A stretch of 64,000 bases of DNA from Portunus trituberculatus (GCF_017591435.1 NC_059303.1:10287860-10351859), one strand, 5' to 3'; shown: positions 14,312-30,426, numbered from the stretch's first letter. A program made the numbers and translations. Notes: generated by a model from the sequence alone, not told the origin.

Positions 14312-14757
14312 TACAATAATTTCTTCCTGTCCATAATATTCCTTGACTCTTTGCTCCCATTCCCTCTGTTCTCCTGTCTCTCCTTCATTCCCCCTCGCTT
14401 TCTTTCTCCCCTCTTCTACCCTCCCTCCACCTTCCCTCCTCATGCCGCCGCCATCATCATCACTGGAATCCGCTCGAATGCCACGGTGCTTTGAGGCTAC
14501 CGAGGAAAAATTTCAAATATGGCGGAGATGGAAGGGCGGCGGGAAGGGGGGACGAGAAGATCTGGGGCTGAGGATAATATTTTGATAGCGGCGGAAGAGG
14601 CATTCAGAGGAGGGGCGCGAGGGGGGGATACGAAGAAGAGGTAATGGGATGAGGAGAGTGAGAGAGGGACGAAAGGGAAGATGAAAGGAGCACGAGTTGG
14701 AAGGAATAAAATTGATGTTCATAATAAGTGACGAGGAAAATGAGAAGTCTTCGTAGC
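13739..14757. other. Unique sequence around a CT tract
   Basis: T/C-rich on the + strand to 14440, then abruptly G/A-rich from 14520 to 14700. No coding or RNA feature is recognised. Confidence 0.45.
14276..14308. repeat. Short (CT)n
   Basis: Perfect 33-bp CT/TC run. Confidence 0.95.
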
Positions 14758-14777
14758 TTTTTTTTTTTTTTTTTTTT
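14758..14777. repeat. Homopolymer T20
   Basis: A T20 run followed 13 bp later by a second T run. On the minus strand it could be an A tail, but no AATAAA precedes it. Confidence 0.9.
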
Positions 14778-14953
14778 GTTGCAGATTAATATTTTTTTTT
14801 TTTTGTTTACTGCTTTTGCTTTACTTTAATTGATTACTTGATGGTCATTCATATTCTGAAAAATGTAGGTGAAGTGGAGTTAGTTCTAGGAGTAATAATG
14901 CTGAAGTAGTGTAGTAGCAAGAAAAGACAAGAATGATAAAGAAAATAACAAAA

Positions 14954-14989
14954 ATAATGATAATAATAGTTGTAATAATAATAATAATG

Positions 14990-15032
<43 letters not shown>

Positions 15033-15060
15033 TAATAATAGCAAAAAATAATAATAATAA
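14954..15060. repeat. Imperfect (AAT)n
   Basis: AAT units with scattered G (ATG/GAT) and one GCAAAA interruption. Confidence 0.95.
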
Positions 15061-16799
15061 AGCAAACTAGAGGGAGAGAGCTAAAAAAAAACAGGATGAA
15101 CAAATACACCCATCCCTCCCTCCCTCTGTTCCTCCAAACACCTTCCTTTCTACCATCCGCCTCGCACACCATGCCGCGTCCTATGATCCCCCGCCACTCC
15201 CAACACCCCTGCACCACGTCCCCAAATCCCCAGCACTCCCTCGCGCTCCCCCTCCCTAGGGACGTGCAAGAGAGGATGCAGGGGGGCAGGGGGCGTCTAC
15301 AATCCCTTACTATCCCCCGGGGTTAGGCCACAAGCGCGCGCAATACAGCAGAACATCGCCTGTATTAGCTCAAATGGACGTCAGGGATTTGTAGCGGAGA
15401 ATGGGAAGAGACCAAGACTAAGTGAGACCATCACGGGGAGAAAGAGGACTTTGGGATGTTGAAACCGCAGAGCGTGGGCCAACGGGAGGGGGACGCAGAG
15501 AAAGAGGAGAAAAGAAAGGAGACGTGAATGGGAAGGAAAAGGAAAAGGATGATGACTCAGTGGCGTTGCGTTTTTGTTTTCTCGTACCCTTAACTTTTAA
15601 ATATTATCATCATATGAATTTGTAATCACTTTTAGACTCCCAGTAGGTCGTTGAGTTTACTTGCTGTGTTAAGGGAAGTCAAGGAAATGCTACAGCGTTA
15701 CTTACACATCACAAAGAAGACAGTCTTTTTACCGGATGATATAAGGCTCCTCTTTTCTTGCTTCGAAGAGCTTCTCGTTTTTTGTAACATTTCAGGTTCC
15801 TGTTTTCTTGTTCTACATCTTTCTCTCTCTTGCATTCCTCTCCTCCGCCCTTCTTCTCTCATCTCTGTCTCCTCGACGCCTGCCCTTCCTCCTCCGTCCC
15901 TTCCTCCCACCCGTCTACCCCAAGACCATTCATCTCCCGCTGCCAGTCCTCTCTGCATAAACACCCCAGCGACGTCGAGACCTCTTGGTGCCCCTCCTTC
16001 AGCTACAACACAAGGTGCTCACCCAAGGCCTCAAGAGTACTAGTCTAGCCTCTCAGAGCACTAATGTTCCTCTTCCCGACTTATTTTCACTTCCACTTAC
16101 TCGGGCAGAAGTCTTGTTCGGCTTGCCACATTGTTTCGTCTCCTGAGAAACACATCGCATATATACTCTCCTCTCCCCCGGGACTCCCTTTTCCCTTTCC
16201 AACTCTCGGTTTCCTCCACCACAGCAGTCCAGCATAGAGGTGAACAGATCCCCCTCACTTGTATTACGGAGATAATGTTTAAAGAATGGGGGACCTCTGG
16301 GATCTTACATTTCTTTTGTGAGGTGAATGTTTTTGTGCTGGCTCGGCTTAAGTGCTCCCGACGATACGGCAAGGCAAGGAAGGGAGAGAAGGAATGCGAG
16401 CTGAGGCGAGTGATTCATTGCATATTTTAACATACGAAATCACAGACCGGTCTCCCTTCCGTCGCACGCTGCCTCCCTACAGAACACTGACGACCGTTTG
16501 AGAGATCCTTACACCAGACTCCTTGACGCCGTTCTTAAAGACTCATTAGGTTGCTTCTTCTTCCCTCTCGTTCCCTTCCTCCTCCCATGAGACAGAGAGA
16601 CGAGAAGGTAGTCCGCACTTGTTTATGATCTGACTAACAACTGGCGTCCTTCGGGTCCCCCCTTCCAGTTTACGTTACAAGGCGGCTTTACGCTTCCTGC
16701 CGACGATTAGGAGAAATAATGTGCCTCTGTTGTTGCTGGGGCTTGAGAGACTAGCAGGAGTGAGATGTTCAATATTAACTTTATAAAGAACTGTTATTG

Positions 16800-16802
<3 letters not shown>
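15061..16802. other. Unique sequence, 1.7 kb
   Basis: C-rich 15100-15310, G/A-rich 15420-15550, T/C-rich 15830-15960. A short GCGCGCGC run lies near 15333. Open frames at 15651-16043 and 16053-16372 look like by-products of strand bias. Confidence 0.45.

Positions 16803-16847
<45 letters not shown>
16803..16847. repeat. Microsatellite (GA)n, 45 bp
   Basis: Perfect GA run. Confidence 0.97.
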
Positions 16848-16849
<2 letters not shown>

Positions 16850-17300
16850 TGTAAGGCTTCAGGAAATTGCTTCGAAGCTTCGACTGCAAAGTTGACAAAG
16901 ACAAACTGCCCTGTCGACCTTGGCACTGAAATGTGTATAGGATATGGTTATTTTTCGTTGACGATGCATCAGGTCACTTTTTCATGAGTAGCATCAGCGA
17001 CATCTATCTCAGCCCGACATGATAGGTAAGTAAACATGGAAAAAAAAAAACGCAATCACTCATTTTTTTACATGTCAGTGCTACTAAATATCTCCAAACA
17101 TTAATTTTTCTTCGCATATTGGCAACACACAAGGATCTTTTTTCACGGAGCAAATATTCGCTATGGCCTTGATTCTACACTGACAAAAGTCAATAAATAA
17201 AACTCCCTACCGATCGTGAGTCAACAAAAAAGTAGAAGTCCGTTAAGTCATGGTGGAATTATCGAGAGGAATTCCTACATTTTACAAACCTGTGTGTGCA

Positions 17301-17303
<3 letters not shown>
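16848..17303. other. Unique sequence
   Basis: AT-rich, balanced strands. Nothing recognised. Confidence 0.4.

Positions 17304-17389
<86 letters not shown>
17304..17389. repeat. Microsatellite (GA)43
   Basis: Perfect GA run, preceded by a short TGTGTG step. Confidence 0.98.
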
Positions 17390-19450
<2,061 letters not shown>

Positions 19451-19542
<92 letters not shown>

Positions 19543-19681
19543 GCAATCTGAACTCCTTCTCTTTCTCCTTCTCTCCCTTATCCTCCTCAGGAGTCCATTA
19601 ATCTTTCCAAAAACGAAACATAAAAACAAGGCAGCTTTTTACATAAATCACCAAATATTTATTTGTCCGAGTAGTGGCTAC

Positions 19682-19745
<64 letters not shown>

Positions 19746-19872
19746 CAAAAGAAAAAGCTCCCAACCTCCTTCCGCCCCACTATTCCTCCCCCCTCGACCC
19801 CCTACGTCTTCCCTTTCCTGCTCTGTCCCTCCATTTCCCATTCTATCTTCCACTCTCATTTTCTTATTATAC

Positions 19873-19919
<47 letters not shown>

Positions 19920-19953
19920 TATTTCCTCATTTATCATCGTCTTCCAGTCACAT

Positions 19954-20045
<92 letters not shown>
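19451..20045. repeat. Cluster of four (CT)n arrays
   Basis: Perfect CT/TC runs at 19451-19540, 19685-19742, 19875-19916 and 19959-20045, all in the same orientation, with C/T-rich spacers. Together about 280 bp of 595 are pure CT. The layout suggests repeated seeding or local duplication. Confidence 0.96.
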
Positions 20046-20047
<2 letters not shown>

Positions 20048-20612
20048 ATCCCTCTCGAAGTCCGCCCCTCTCCTCAACACCACTCCATCCTCCATCCAAC
20101 AGTGGCGGTGGTAATAGATCATCAATTCTTTTGGCCATTAGACGTTGGGTATAAATTCTCCCTCTTGTACGGGGAACGTCGGTTTTCCAATTTCCTGGAC
20201 AGCGGGAGAGAGTCTGATTCGAGGTCGAGGTGCTGAGGGCAAGTCAAGACAGCTGACACTCGCTCTGGGCTTGGTGATAGAAAGGAAAACTCAGATCATT
20301 CAAGAGAGAGGGAAATATGAATAAGGTAAATAACAGTGTGAATGTTTTGAATGGAATAAGAAGTGCAGACGGAAGAATACATGGTGTGAAAAGTGATAAT
20401 TGGTGTATGTATACATGTATGTGTTAACGCAAAAAGGAATTATGTTGGTTTAGAACAATAATAATCGAATCCGTATGAATTAAGGAAATGAAATTAAAAT
20501 GGAAAACTATGCAAAAATATAAAAGGAAATAACACGTTAGCAATGATAGAAATAATAAACAAATATAATTGTTTATAATAAAAAAAAAAAACTACGAAGC
20601 GAAATAAAATGC

Positions 20613-20613
<1 letters not shown>
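20046..20613. other. Unique sequence
   Basis: GC-balanced to 20290 with a TATAAA at about 20150, then AT-rich. No gene is recognised. Confidence 0.4.

Positions 20614-20671
<58 letters not shown>
20614..20671. repeat. Microsatellite (AC)29
   Basis: Perfect AC run. Confidence 0.97.
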
Positions 20672-20674
<3 letters not shown>

Positions 20675-20822
20675 CACCTCATCACAACACTCATCGGTTA
20701 ACAAGGCGCCTCATAACTAATCTAGATACACTTTTTTTTTTTTACCTCCCTCAAACAATCTTCCCATTTTGGCCACACTCGGCAGGATTAACGGCAAAGC
20801 TTTGGCGTCTCACACGAGGCTG

Positions 20823-20868
20823 CTGATTGGTGAAGTGGATGCCCGCAGAGAAAGAGCGAACCAATCAG
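20823..20868. promoter_or_regulatory. Inverted CCAAT-box pair
   Basis: CTGATTGGT (20823-20831) and its exact reverse complement ACCAATCAG (20860-20868) are separated by 28 bp. Both contain the extended NF-Y core CCAATCA. Paired NF-Y boxes mark some promoters and enhancers. Confidence 0.35.
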
Positions 20869-21426
20869 GGAAAAGACAGATTCGTGGGTGGGGATCTGTT
20901 GGGTGGGAGGGGAGGATTGGAATGGAAGGGAGGAAGGAGGCAGGGGAAAAGGCAGAGGCTAGCCGCTAGTGGGATAAACACGAGGCAAAAGCAGATTTCT
21001 TTATTTTTCTGCATTATTTTTCAATCTAATACTGTTTTTCTGCAGTGAATGTTGTGCTAAAAATAATATATCTGCTGACGTACACATTATTGATCATTTA
21101 TTGATCGGAGTACGAGATCAGTTAAATGTAAAGCCGTCAGTGGCCGTGCAAAGGTTCCCAATTTCACGCTAAACCATTTACTTGCAAATACGATTCTAGC
21201 CAAAAGCTGAGAAGAATGATTAATAAAAAAAAATGTCGGCGAAGAAAGGTTTTTCCACCACAGGTTTGAATTTGTAATTCTAAAAGAACAGTAGGTATAA
21301 AAATTAATGATCTGGAACATATTCTTGTTAGCAAGTCTGAACGTTCTAATCCAGGTTCATGAGAATAAATTAAATTAACTGTATTAGCCATACAAGGGTT
21401 TGTCCGGTGAAAATTGATCGTTTTCA

Positions 21427-21429
<3 letters not shown>

Positions 21430-21458
<29 letters not shown>
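21430..21458. repeat. Short (GT)n
   Basis: Perfect 29-bp run. Confidence 0.93.
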
Positions 21459-21460
<2 letters not shown>

Positions 21461-21950
21461 CCTGCATTCACAGACATGTGTAACCGTGGGCTTTATAAAG
21501 ACAAAATACTAATATTTTTTTTATCAGTCCTTTGAGGCAATGTAGCTGAAACTACTCATAGAAAATGTTATCTCTTGCAGTCTTATATGAACAAAAATTA
21601 AATAAAACGTTGACAATCTCTTTATGCCCCCAAAGTAACTCCACTCTCAACAATACAAGCGCCATAGGATAAGGAAGCAGATTGTCCTTCTCCTTGCCTA
21701 CCTTCCCTTAATATACCCACCTTCCACTATTAGCATTCTTCGCGGCCACCATCACCACCGTCTAATTTCCTGCAACGTAACTGAGTCCTCCGCCCCTTCC
21801 CGCCTCTACCTGCCCCTTCCCCGCCCGGCTTCCTGCGCGTCACGACCAGAACCACAAAACCGCCTGGTTCCCGGGTGTGGTTGCTCCGGGGCGACTAGGC
21901 CTACACCCCTCGGCTCGACTACAACCCCTTGTCCGTACGGGTGGTATTTG

Positions 21951-21990
21951 CTTAATGTAGGATAATTATAATATTCCTATGGCCATTAAG
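21951..21990. promoter_or_regulatory. Inverted CTTAATG / CATTAAG pair
   Basis: CTTAATG (21951-21957) and CATTAAG (21984-21990) are exact reverse complements flanking a TAATTATAAT core. This suits paired homeodomain (NK or Antp-type) binding; assignment is inference. Confidence 0.25.
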
Positions 21991-24290
21991 ACTTGACGGA
22001 TGTCCTTACAGCACGCTATCCGTCAGAGCAACTGGACAAATTCACTCTCAACCGACTCCCCTGATTACCTCGAGAGGAACCAGCGAGTGTCTCCTGGCGG
22101 TTACATCACACACGCGGTGGTGGCGTCAGCGCCTTAAGCGTCACGTCCATGGAGTCATAACAGAAGCGCCGCTAACCTTGAGAACTCACCGGAAGAAAGA
22201 TGCATTCCACGCTGATATTCTTGTAGGAATTAGGAATGCTGTGTGCATATTGTTTATACATCTCTGCCACACCCCATGCCTTCTCTGTGTTCATTTGGTG
22301 TGGTGAATTACCTACATTAGTTATAAACATGAACTCCATGGGCAGCCAGCCTCTGATGTCCGCCCCCACCCCGCATGTATGACAAATTGAACCATTTGAT
22401 TTTATTGCTTTAAAGGAACGGCGGCTCGGGCTCCACCCCTGACAGAGAAAAACAGCTGCTATACTGCAAACAAATGTGCGGTCTAGACACAACTTGGGAA
22501 CAAAGAACTACGTAGGAGCAAAAAGAAGTATATGAATTTGTAATATGCAATGAAGGACACAAAACAAAAAAACTACATATAAATAATGTTCGCATCTGAC
22601 ATACACAAAATTCAGAAAGAATTTTTGAAACCTTACAAACACGCGTATAGCTATTCATTCTTAACAAACAACTGTGACAAAAAAGCTAAAACAACATCGA
22701 CTTTATTTTACCTTACGAAACATTACCATTATTCTTGTAACACTACCAACCCCATTAATGTCCTTCCACCATACTAGTCATCATACTACCATAACCCTTG
22801 CCGCCATCACCATCCCACCTACACACCCACCGCCATTCTACCTCCACCTACATTATGAGAAAATACCTCTACATGCTGTGATTACCAGCCGTATGTTCAC
22901 CTGAGACTCACTTGTCCACCTTCCTACCTGCACTTCTCCCTCCCCTTTACCTGGCGGCCCGGTGTGCCCTCCACGCCAGGTGATTATCATAATGGCGACA
23001 CGCCCCACAGCCGGCCACGCCACTGATGACTCTATTCACTAACTCGAACCAAACCGCCTAAAGCAGACCCAGAAGGAGGAGAAGAGGGGGTGGAGCAAGG
23101 GGAGGCGAAGTAAGAGAAAGAAAATGACTTGAATAACTGCAAGGTAAAGAAATATGAGGTGGGGGGGAAATAAAATGAAGATATGGAAAAAAATGGAGGA
23201 AAAGTCGATGGGTAAGAGGGAGAGGAAGTTATAAAAAAGAGGAATGGAAGGGAAAAAAGAGAAGGAAGAAAGAAAGAACAAAAAAAGGACTTGGGAAGCA
23301 TGACCCTGGGAGGGGCTGGACGAGCAAGGGAAAAGAGGAAGAGAGCAAAGAAGAGGAAGGGGGTGGTTACTTTTAATGCCCCCATTCCCGGAGTGAGAGG
23401 GATAAATTGGGCAATATGATAACATCCAAGAAAGGATAAATAACGCCCGTCATGCTCCTGATGGCTCTATTCATTAAGCTCTCGGCAGGCCTTCTTCGGG
23501 AGGTCATCATGAAGGGCAGGCTTAGGAAGGTTCTCAAAGGGGGCGGAGGCTGGCAAAAAGACAGGTACCCATCAGAAGCCTGTCCACCATTTCCTAGTTT
23601 CTCCTTCTCCATGCAGTCCCTTTTCTCCCGCTCCTTTTTCCTCGTCTCCTTCGCCTTCAGTTACCATGGTTTAATTTGAGATAAAAACCAGACCACAGGA
23701 GCAACAGACACTCCAAGGCACTATCAGACCAACACTATCAGTGGCTCGAGTCAAGAAAGGATTTTCGGACTCATGAACAGTGACAGCAGATCGGAGTGAG
23801 TTTCGGGAATGCAAAATGTAAAGGCGGATAGGCACCTTGCAGATTGCTTCTCGGAACTGTGTACTGTATGAAGGAAAGACAAAAAGCGTTATCAATTCTG
23901 GTGCTGCTTTCTGAGTGCACCTTTTCTTTCTTTGGGGATATATTGCGTCTTGGCATTTTGCATTATTTATACCGAGAGAAGATGATAACTCTGGCATTCT
24001 TTTTTTTTCTAACTCGAAACTGCGTCCTTTAGCATGTCACTCTATTGATTCACTATTTTATCCAACATGAAATTACATGATAAAAACAGTAAGTTGTTTC
24101 TCAGAGTGTGTATGGTTTCGTAGAAATTCGGACAGTAACAAAAAAAAAAACAACAACAAGTATCAGCAGGTCATCGTGTTGAGTGGCGCGTCTCCTCAGT
24201 GTGTTGGCGTACCCCTGTGGTATGTTACGGTGAAGTGATTCATGTCTGGTCTGCCCAGCACTGTATTGGCGTGACGTGATACCGTGGTGT

Positions 24291-24296
<6 letters not shown>

Positions 24297-24365
<69 letters not shown>
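24297..24365. repeat. Microsatellite (GT)n, one A interruption
   Basis: GT run with a single ATG interruption near its start. Confidence 0.97.
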
Positions 24366-25484
<1,119 letters not shown>

Positions 25485-25754
25485 GCAGGTAGATGGGAAG
25501 ACGTCTAGACAAGTAGGAGAAGGAAGTTTATGTTGTGTCTCAGGGGACTTCGGATGTAAGTTGTGCATCAGAGAAACGTCAGGAGGGAGTGATGAAAATA
25601 ATTACGCGCTTCACCATAATGCTAAATAAATACAACTAGAGACCTTAATACTGAATAATAGGACAGGAAAACCATTATCTCGAACACACAAACATATAAA
25701 GCCTGAAGAAAAGATTACGTGCCAAACAGTGACATGATAATTTAGCTAAATATG

Positions 25755-25916
<162 letters not shown>

Positions 25917-26042
25917 TAGTGACCAATTATCAATTATTAGAAAAAGAATATAATAAGCAAGACAGAGTCATGGAGAAATTTCAAAGCTTGTCATAACGTC
26001 ACGTAGGTTGGAGAAGGTAGATGGACAGTCAGAGAAAGACAT

Positions 26043-26083
26043 GCAGGCAGGCAGGCAGGCAGGTGGGCAGGCAGGTAGGCTAG
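26043..26083. repeat. Tetranucleotide (GGCA)n
   Basis: Imperfect GGCA units with GTGG and GTAG variants. Confidence 0.9.
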
Positions 26084-26846
<763 letters not shown>

Positions 26847-27136
26847 AGAGACAGACAAACAGAGACAGTCAACGGGAAAACAAAGAAAGACAAACACAGA
26901 ATGACAAAGACAGAGAGAGACAGCGACAAGGAGACGTTTTCATAACATTAACTACTCCCGTGTTTCGTTAAAAGATATATTTCGGGAGCACGATTTTTTA
27001 CCCTTCTTTTTTGCGACTCACGTCTTGCTGTACACGTCCCGCGCTAGGCAATAGATCATCAAAGGGAAGGTTTTATGAGATCAAATTTCACCATCGCTGT
27101 TATTCGCTTCAGGGTGGCTCCACTTTCCCCCTCCTT

Positions 27137-27140
<4 letters not shown>

Positions 27141-27168
<28 letters not shown>
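27141..27168. repeat. Short (TC)14
   Basis: Perfect 28-bp run in a C/T-rich context. Confidence 0.93.
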
Positions 27169-27174
<6 letters not shown>

Positions 27175-27413
27175 TTGTTTTTATCCTCAACCCCAATTTT
27201 TTTTTGTCCTACACTGTTGCTCTTCCCTCTCTTCTTTCCCACACGGCACTACTGTTGAGCGAGCAAGTGAAGGACAAACTTATTTACCACCTTCGATTTA
27301 CCTATAATTATCTGTAATGAGGATTTACCCCAAAGCGTTTCTGGTTCCGTTGTAAATCTTGCAGTTCATACATTATTATTTTCTTTTTCACAGCCAGGAC
27401 TCACGTACGTAAA

Positions 27414-27414
<1 letters not shown>

Positions 27415-27472
<58 letters not shown>
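27415..27472. repeat. Microsatellite (CA)29
   Basis: Perfect CA run. Confidence 0.97.
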
Positions 27473-27473
<1 letters not shown>

Positions 27474-27586
27474 CTGTCGACGCGAGGACCGGGACAACGC
27501 TTCTTAATTAATCTTATATATTATTACAATCCCCGCGTCTTCCCCATCTTCGGTCCCAGAGGCCACGGGAGCCACACCCTCCCCCG

Positions 27587-27616
27587 TGACGTCACAGTTC
27601 CCTCGTCAGTGATTGG
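27587..27616. promoter_or_regulatory. CRE plus inverted CCAAT box
   Basis: TGACGTCA at 27587-27594 lies 17 bp from ATTGG (27612-27616, extended TGATTGGTGG). CRE and NF-Y sites often share promoters. No TATA or transcript evidence is visible. Confidence 0.3.
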
Positions 27617-28221
27617 TGGACGACGCCCCATAATCATTTGTCAAACGTCTTGGCACTCCACCGCCACTCGCCTGGTGCCAACGAGCCCACTTTCCGACGG
27701 AGTTTTATGCCCCTGTGCGATGGCCTCTCCACGCTCGTATTATTAGTTATTTGCTCCCTCCATATTTCTAAGTCATATGATTGAGATATCACAAGGCCAC
27801 TATTCATAAGATGTCACGCAAATGCTCGTTTTTCATTAAATCTAATTATTTTCGCTGCTGCTTCTGTTTCTCTCCAGTCATTCTTCGCTGCCATTTTATC
27901 ACCTTTCTTATCAAGGGGGCTCAAGTTCCTCACGGCTCATCATCAGGTTCCTCATGCTAAGATGCCATACATTATAAAAATTGCTGTCAGACCTTGATCA
28001 GCATCTCCGCCGCTATCTCACCACCCGGCTGAGCGGCGATGAGCATAACTTTATATAGACCGACAGGCAACTTGTTTTTTTCTCTCTCTCATTGGGCCAT
28101 AGATGAAGTATTAGGTATTTGAAACATGGGGCATTTGTCTTTTTCTTGACTTTTACTTCCCTTTTTAGTTAATGAAGGAGAGGAAAAACGTCAAGCAATG
28201 TGCCTCGGTTTGTTTATCTCA

Positions 28222-28229
28222 TGACGTCA
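28222..28229. promoter_or_regulatory. Full CRE palindrome
   Basis: A second TGACGTCA within 640 bp of the one at 27587. A half-site-like GCGTCACG lies about 30 bp downstream. Confidence 0.28.
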
Positions 28230-28331
28230 CGCTCTCGAAACCCAGCGGTGGATGCAGCGTCACGTCCGCTTCTCACGCCTCCGAAACCTTTTATTATTTA
28301 CGTCAAGAACCACGACGCGCCTCCCTGACAG

Positions 28332-28333
28332 CA

Positions 28334-28384
<51 letters not shown>

Positions 28385-28389
28385 GCACA
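28332..28389. repeat. (CA)n, left arm of inverted pair
   Basis: CA array with one T interruption at 28340, closing with CGCG steps. It faces a (GT)n array of nearly the same length 91 bp away. Confidence 0.96.
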
Positions 28390-28479
28390 CGTCAAGGGAG
28401 GCTTCGGTGGAGGAGGAATGGGGAGAGAAGGAAACAGTCAAATCGATCGAGAACATGGCAACTCAGGCTTGGGTAATGC

Positions 28480-28480
<1 letters not shown>

Positions 28481-28537
<57 letters not shown>
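28481..28537. repeat. (GT)n, right arm of inverted pair
   Basis: Perfect 57-bp GT run, opposite in orientation to 28332-28389. Confidence 0.97.
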
Positions 28538-28538
<1 letters not shown>

Positions 28539-30040
28539 TTGCCTGTGTGCGTGTATCGAAAAAAAAGAAATAAAAGAAAAAAATTATATCTATATCTCTA
28601 TCTATCTATGTATATCTACACAAAATATGACAACAGTATTACTTTTGTCACCACCACTATCATCCTCATCAGTACTACCTATCGTCATCATCAATCAAAA
28701 TAAATTCGCCACATTACACCACAAACAGACCGAAACAGAATTTAATAAAAAAAAAAATTAAACAACAAAAACACTATATAACAAAGACGAAACCCATGAC
28801 TCACATACACAAAGAGAGAAAAAAAAAACATACCTGGCGCAACTTAATTAGCTTCTGGCGCACCTGTAAACGGAGAGACTAAGGGATTGGTGATGGGGAA
28901 GAACTGATGAATGAAGAACGGTGATGGAGACGTGAGGAGAGAGATACAGAAGAGGACACACAAGAAAAGAGAGAATACAGAGAGGGGAAGAACGACAAGA
29001 AGCAGTGACAGGGGAGCGACAGGGGAAGGGGAAGAGGAAGGAGTTAGTTTACGCTCCACTCATTATGTGCGATGGATTTATGTGTGTGTTGTTCCTTTGG
29101 AGTTGTTTTTCGTTATGCTTACGTTGGTGTTAGCCTGACCGATAGTCCCCATTTGAGTAATGTTATCGCGGCCGCGTCACTCCACCACAGCAGAATGATA
29201 TACTATGCTAACAATGTGAACGCTGGTCCTCTATTCACGGTTTTTTATATATTCTTTTTTATCACTATTGCCTTACATTATCTTCGCTGCCTTGTTTATT
29301 GTAAATTCTTGACTAAATTAAAAATTATGTTTATGTAGATGCTTTAGTTTAATATGGAAATTTGTATAAAAATATTTGCATAAACACGCGAATAGTATTT
29401 TTCTCTGGCCAATGTACTACATATCATATATTAAGAATAGTGACACCTGCATCCGATACTCGTATTACTACATTTTACACTTCATGACAAACGACTATAA
29501 TCAGCCCTCAGTACCCGCCAAGTAATCGCTCTTGTTCTTCATTTATCACTTGACCCTTTCAAAAGCTGACGGCTCTTTGATATTCAACAGGTGTACGGCT
29601 GTTTAACAACACACCTTATCGACACTATGCCTCTCCTATTGAGTCTCTCACCGGGCCAGAACACCACTGTGACACCAGAGTTTACGTCTTCCTTTAATCG
29701 CTAGGGACCACGAGGCAGACCTGGCAAGTATTAATGCACTGCGTTTATGTACACCTGTGTGGCGACAAACAGGTGTTCGGCAGATGTGCTTCCCAACGTC
29801 TCTCTCATCGTTAACCTCATCAGTATGCAGGTGATGCACCCCCCGCCACACCAACAGGCTCTGGCAGCGCTGCAAAGGCGGCTTTCCACGCAACGCTGAG
29901 CTTCGGCGAGAGTTCATTGAGTTGTAGGGATGCAAATTATTATTATTATTACTTTTATTTATTCACACCCAAATAATACTATCAACATGTTCTAAATACT
30001 AGTGTTGGCTCTTGTTCATACGTGCGTTATGCTGCCAGTC
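28538..30040. other. Unique sequence, 1.5 kb
   Basis: AT-rich with (TATC)-like steps at 28585-28612, purine-rich at 28910-29040, then balanced sequence with scattered E-boxes from 29440. The open frame at 29648-29935 (-) is unrecognised. Confidence 0.45.
29752..29833. promoter_or_regulatory. E-box cluster (CAGGTG type)
   Basis: CACCTG at 29752-29757, CAGGTG at 29770-29775 and 29828-29833, and CAGATG at 29781-29786. Two further copies lie at 29444-29449 and 29588-29593. The same core dominates the clusters at 6.8 and 42.9 kb. Confidence 0.3.
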
Positions 30041-30055
30041 GCGCACGCATACGCG

Positions 30056-30138
<83 letters not shown>
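30041..30138. repeat. Alternating purine-pyrimidine tract, (GC)n to (AC)n
   Basis: Ninety-eight bases alternate strictly between purine and pyrimidine: a GC/AC/AT lead, a (CG)n core, then (AC)n from about 30065. CG followed by CA alternation is the classic Z-DNA-prone composition. Confidence 0.95.
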
Positions 30139-30166
30139 CTATCCAAAATCATATGTTCGACATATT

Positions 30167-30293
30167 GCTAATATTATTATTGTTATTGTCATTAATATTT
30201 GTATCAATATTAATATTTACTTTACTATTATCGTCATTATTATCATTATTATTATTATTATTATTATTATCATTATTATTATTATTAATATTA

Positions 30294-30330
<37 letters not shown>

Positions 30331-30382
30331 CATTAATATTATAGTTATCATTTTTATTATTGTTATTAATACTATTATTATA

Positions 30383-30426
<44 letters not shown>

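Larger units (their letters stand above)
20672..24296. other. Unique sequence, 3.6 kb, no gene seen
   Basis: Contains only one short GT array (21430-21458). The + strand is purine-rich at 23070-23360, and a T9/A-rich section lies near 24000-24150. Open frames at 22172-22492 (-) and 23032-23425 (-) are not recognisable; the second merely mirrors the purine-rich strand. Confidence 0.5.
27473..28331. other. Unique sequence rich in candidate regulatory motifs
   Basis: Includes a TTAATTAATC block at about 27505, two CREs, a CCAAT box, and an octamer-like ACGCAAATG near 27818. No coding block is recognised. Confidence 0.45.

Noticed and set aside
22172..22492. A 106-residue minus-strand frame with several Cys
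   Set aside because: Not repeat-derived, but no spaced Cys pattern fits a zinc finger or toxin fold and there is no splice or promoter support.
29648..29935. A 95-residue minus-strand frame
   Set aside because: No recognisable family; it overlaps the E-box cluster and lacks coding support.
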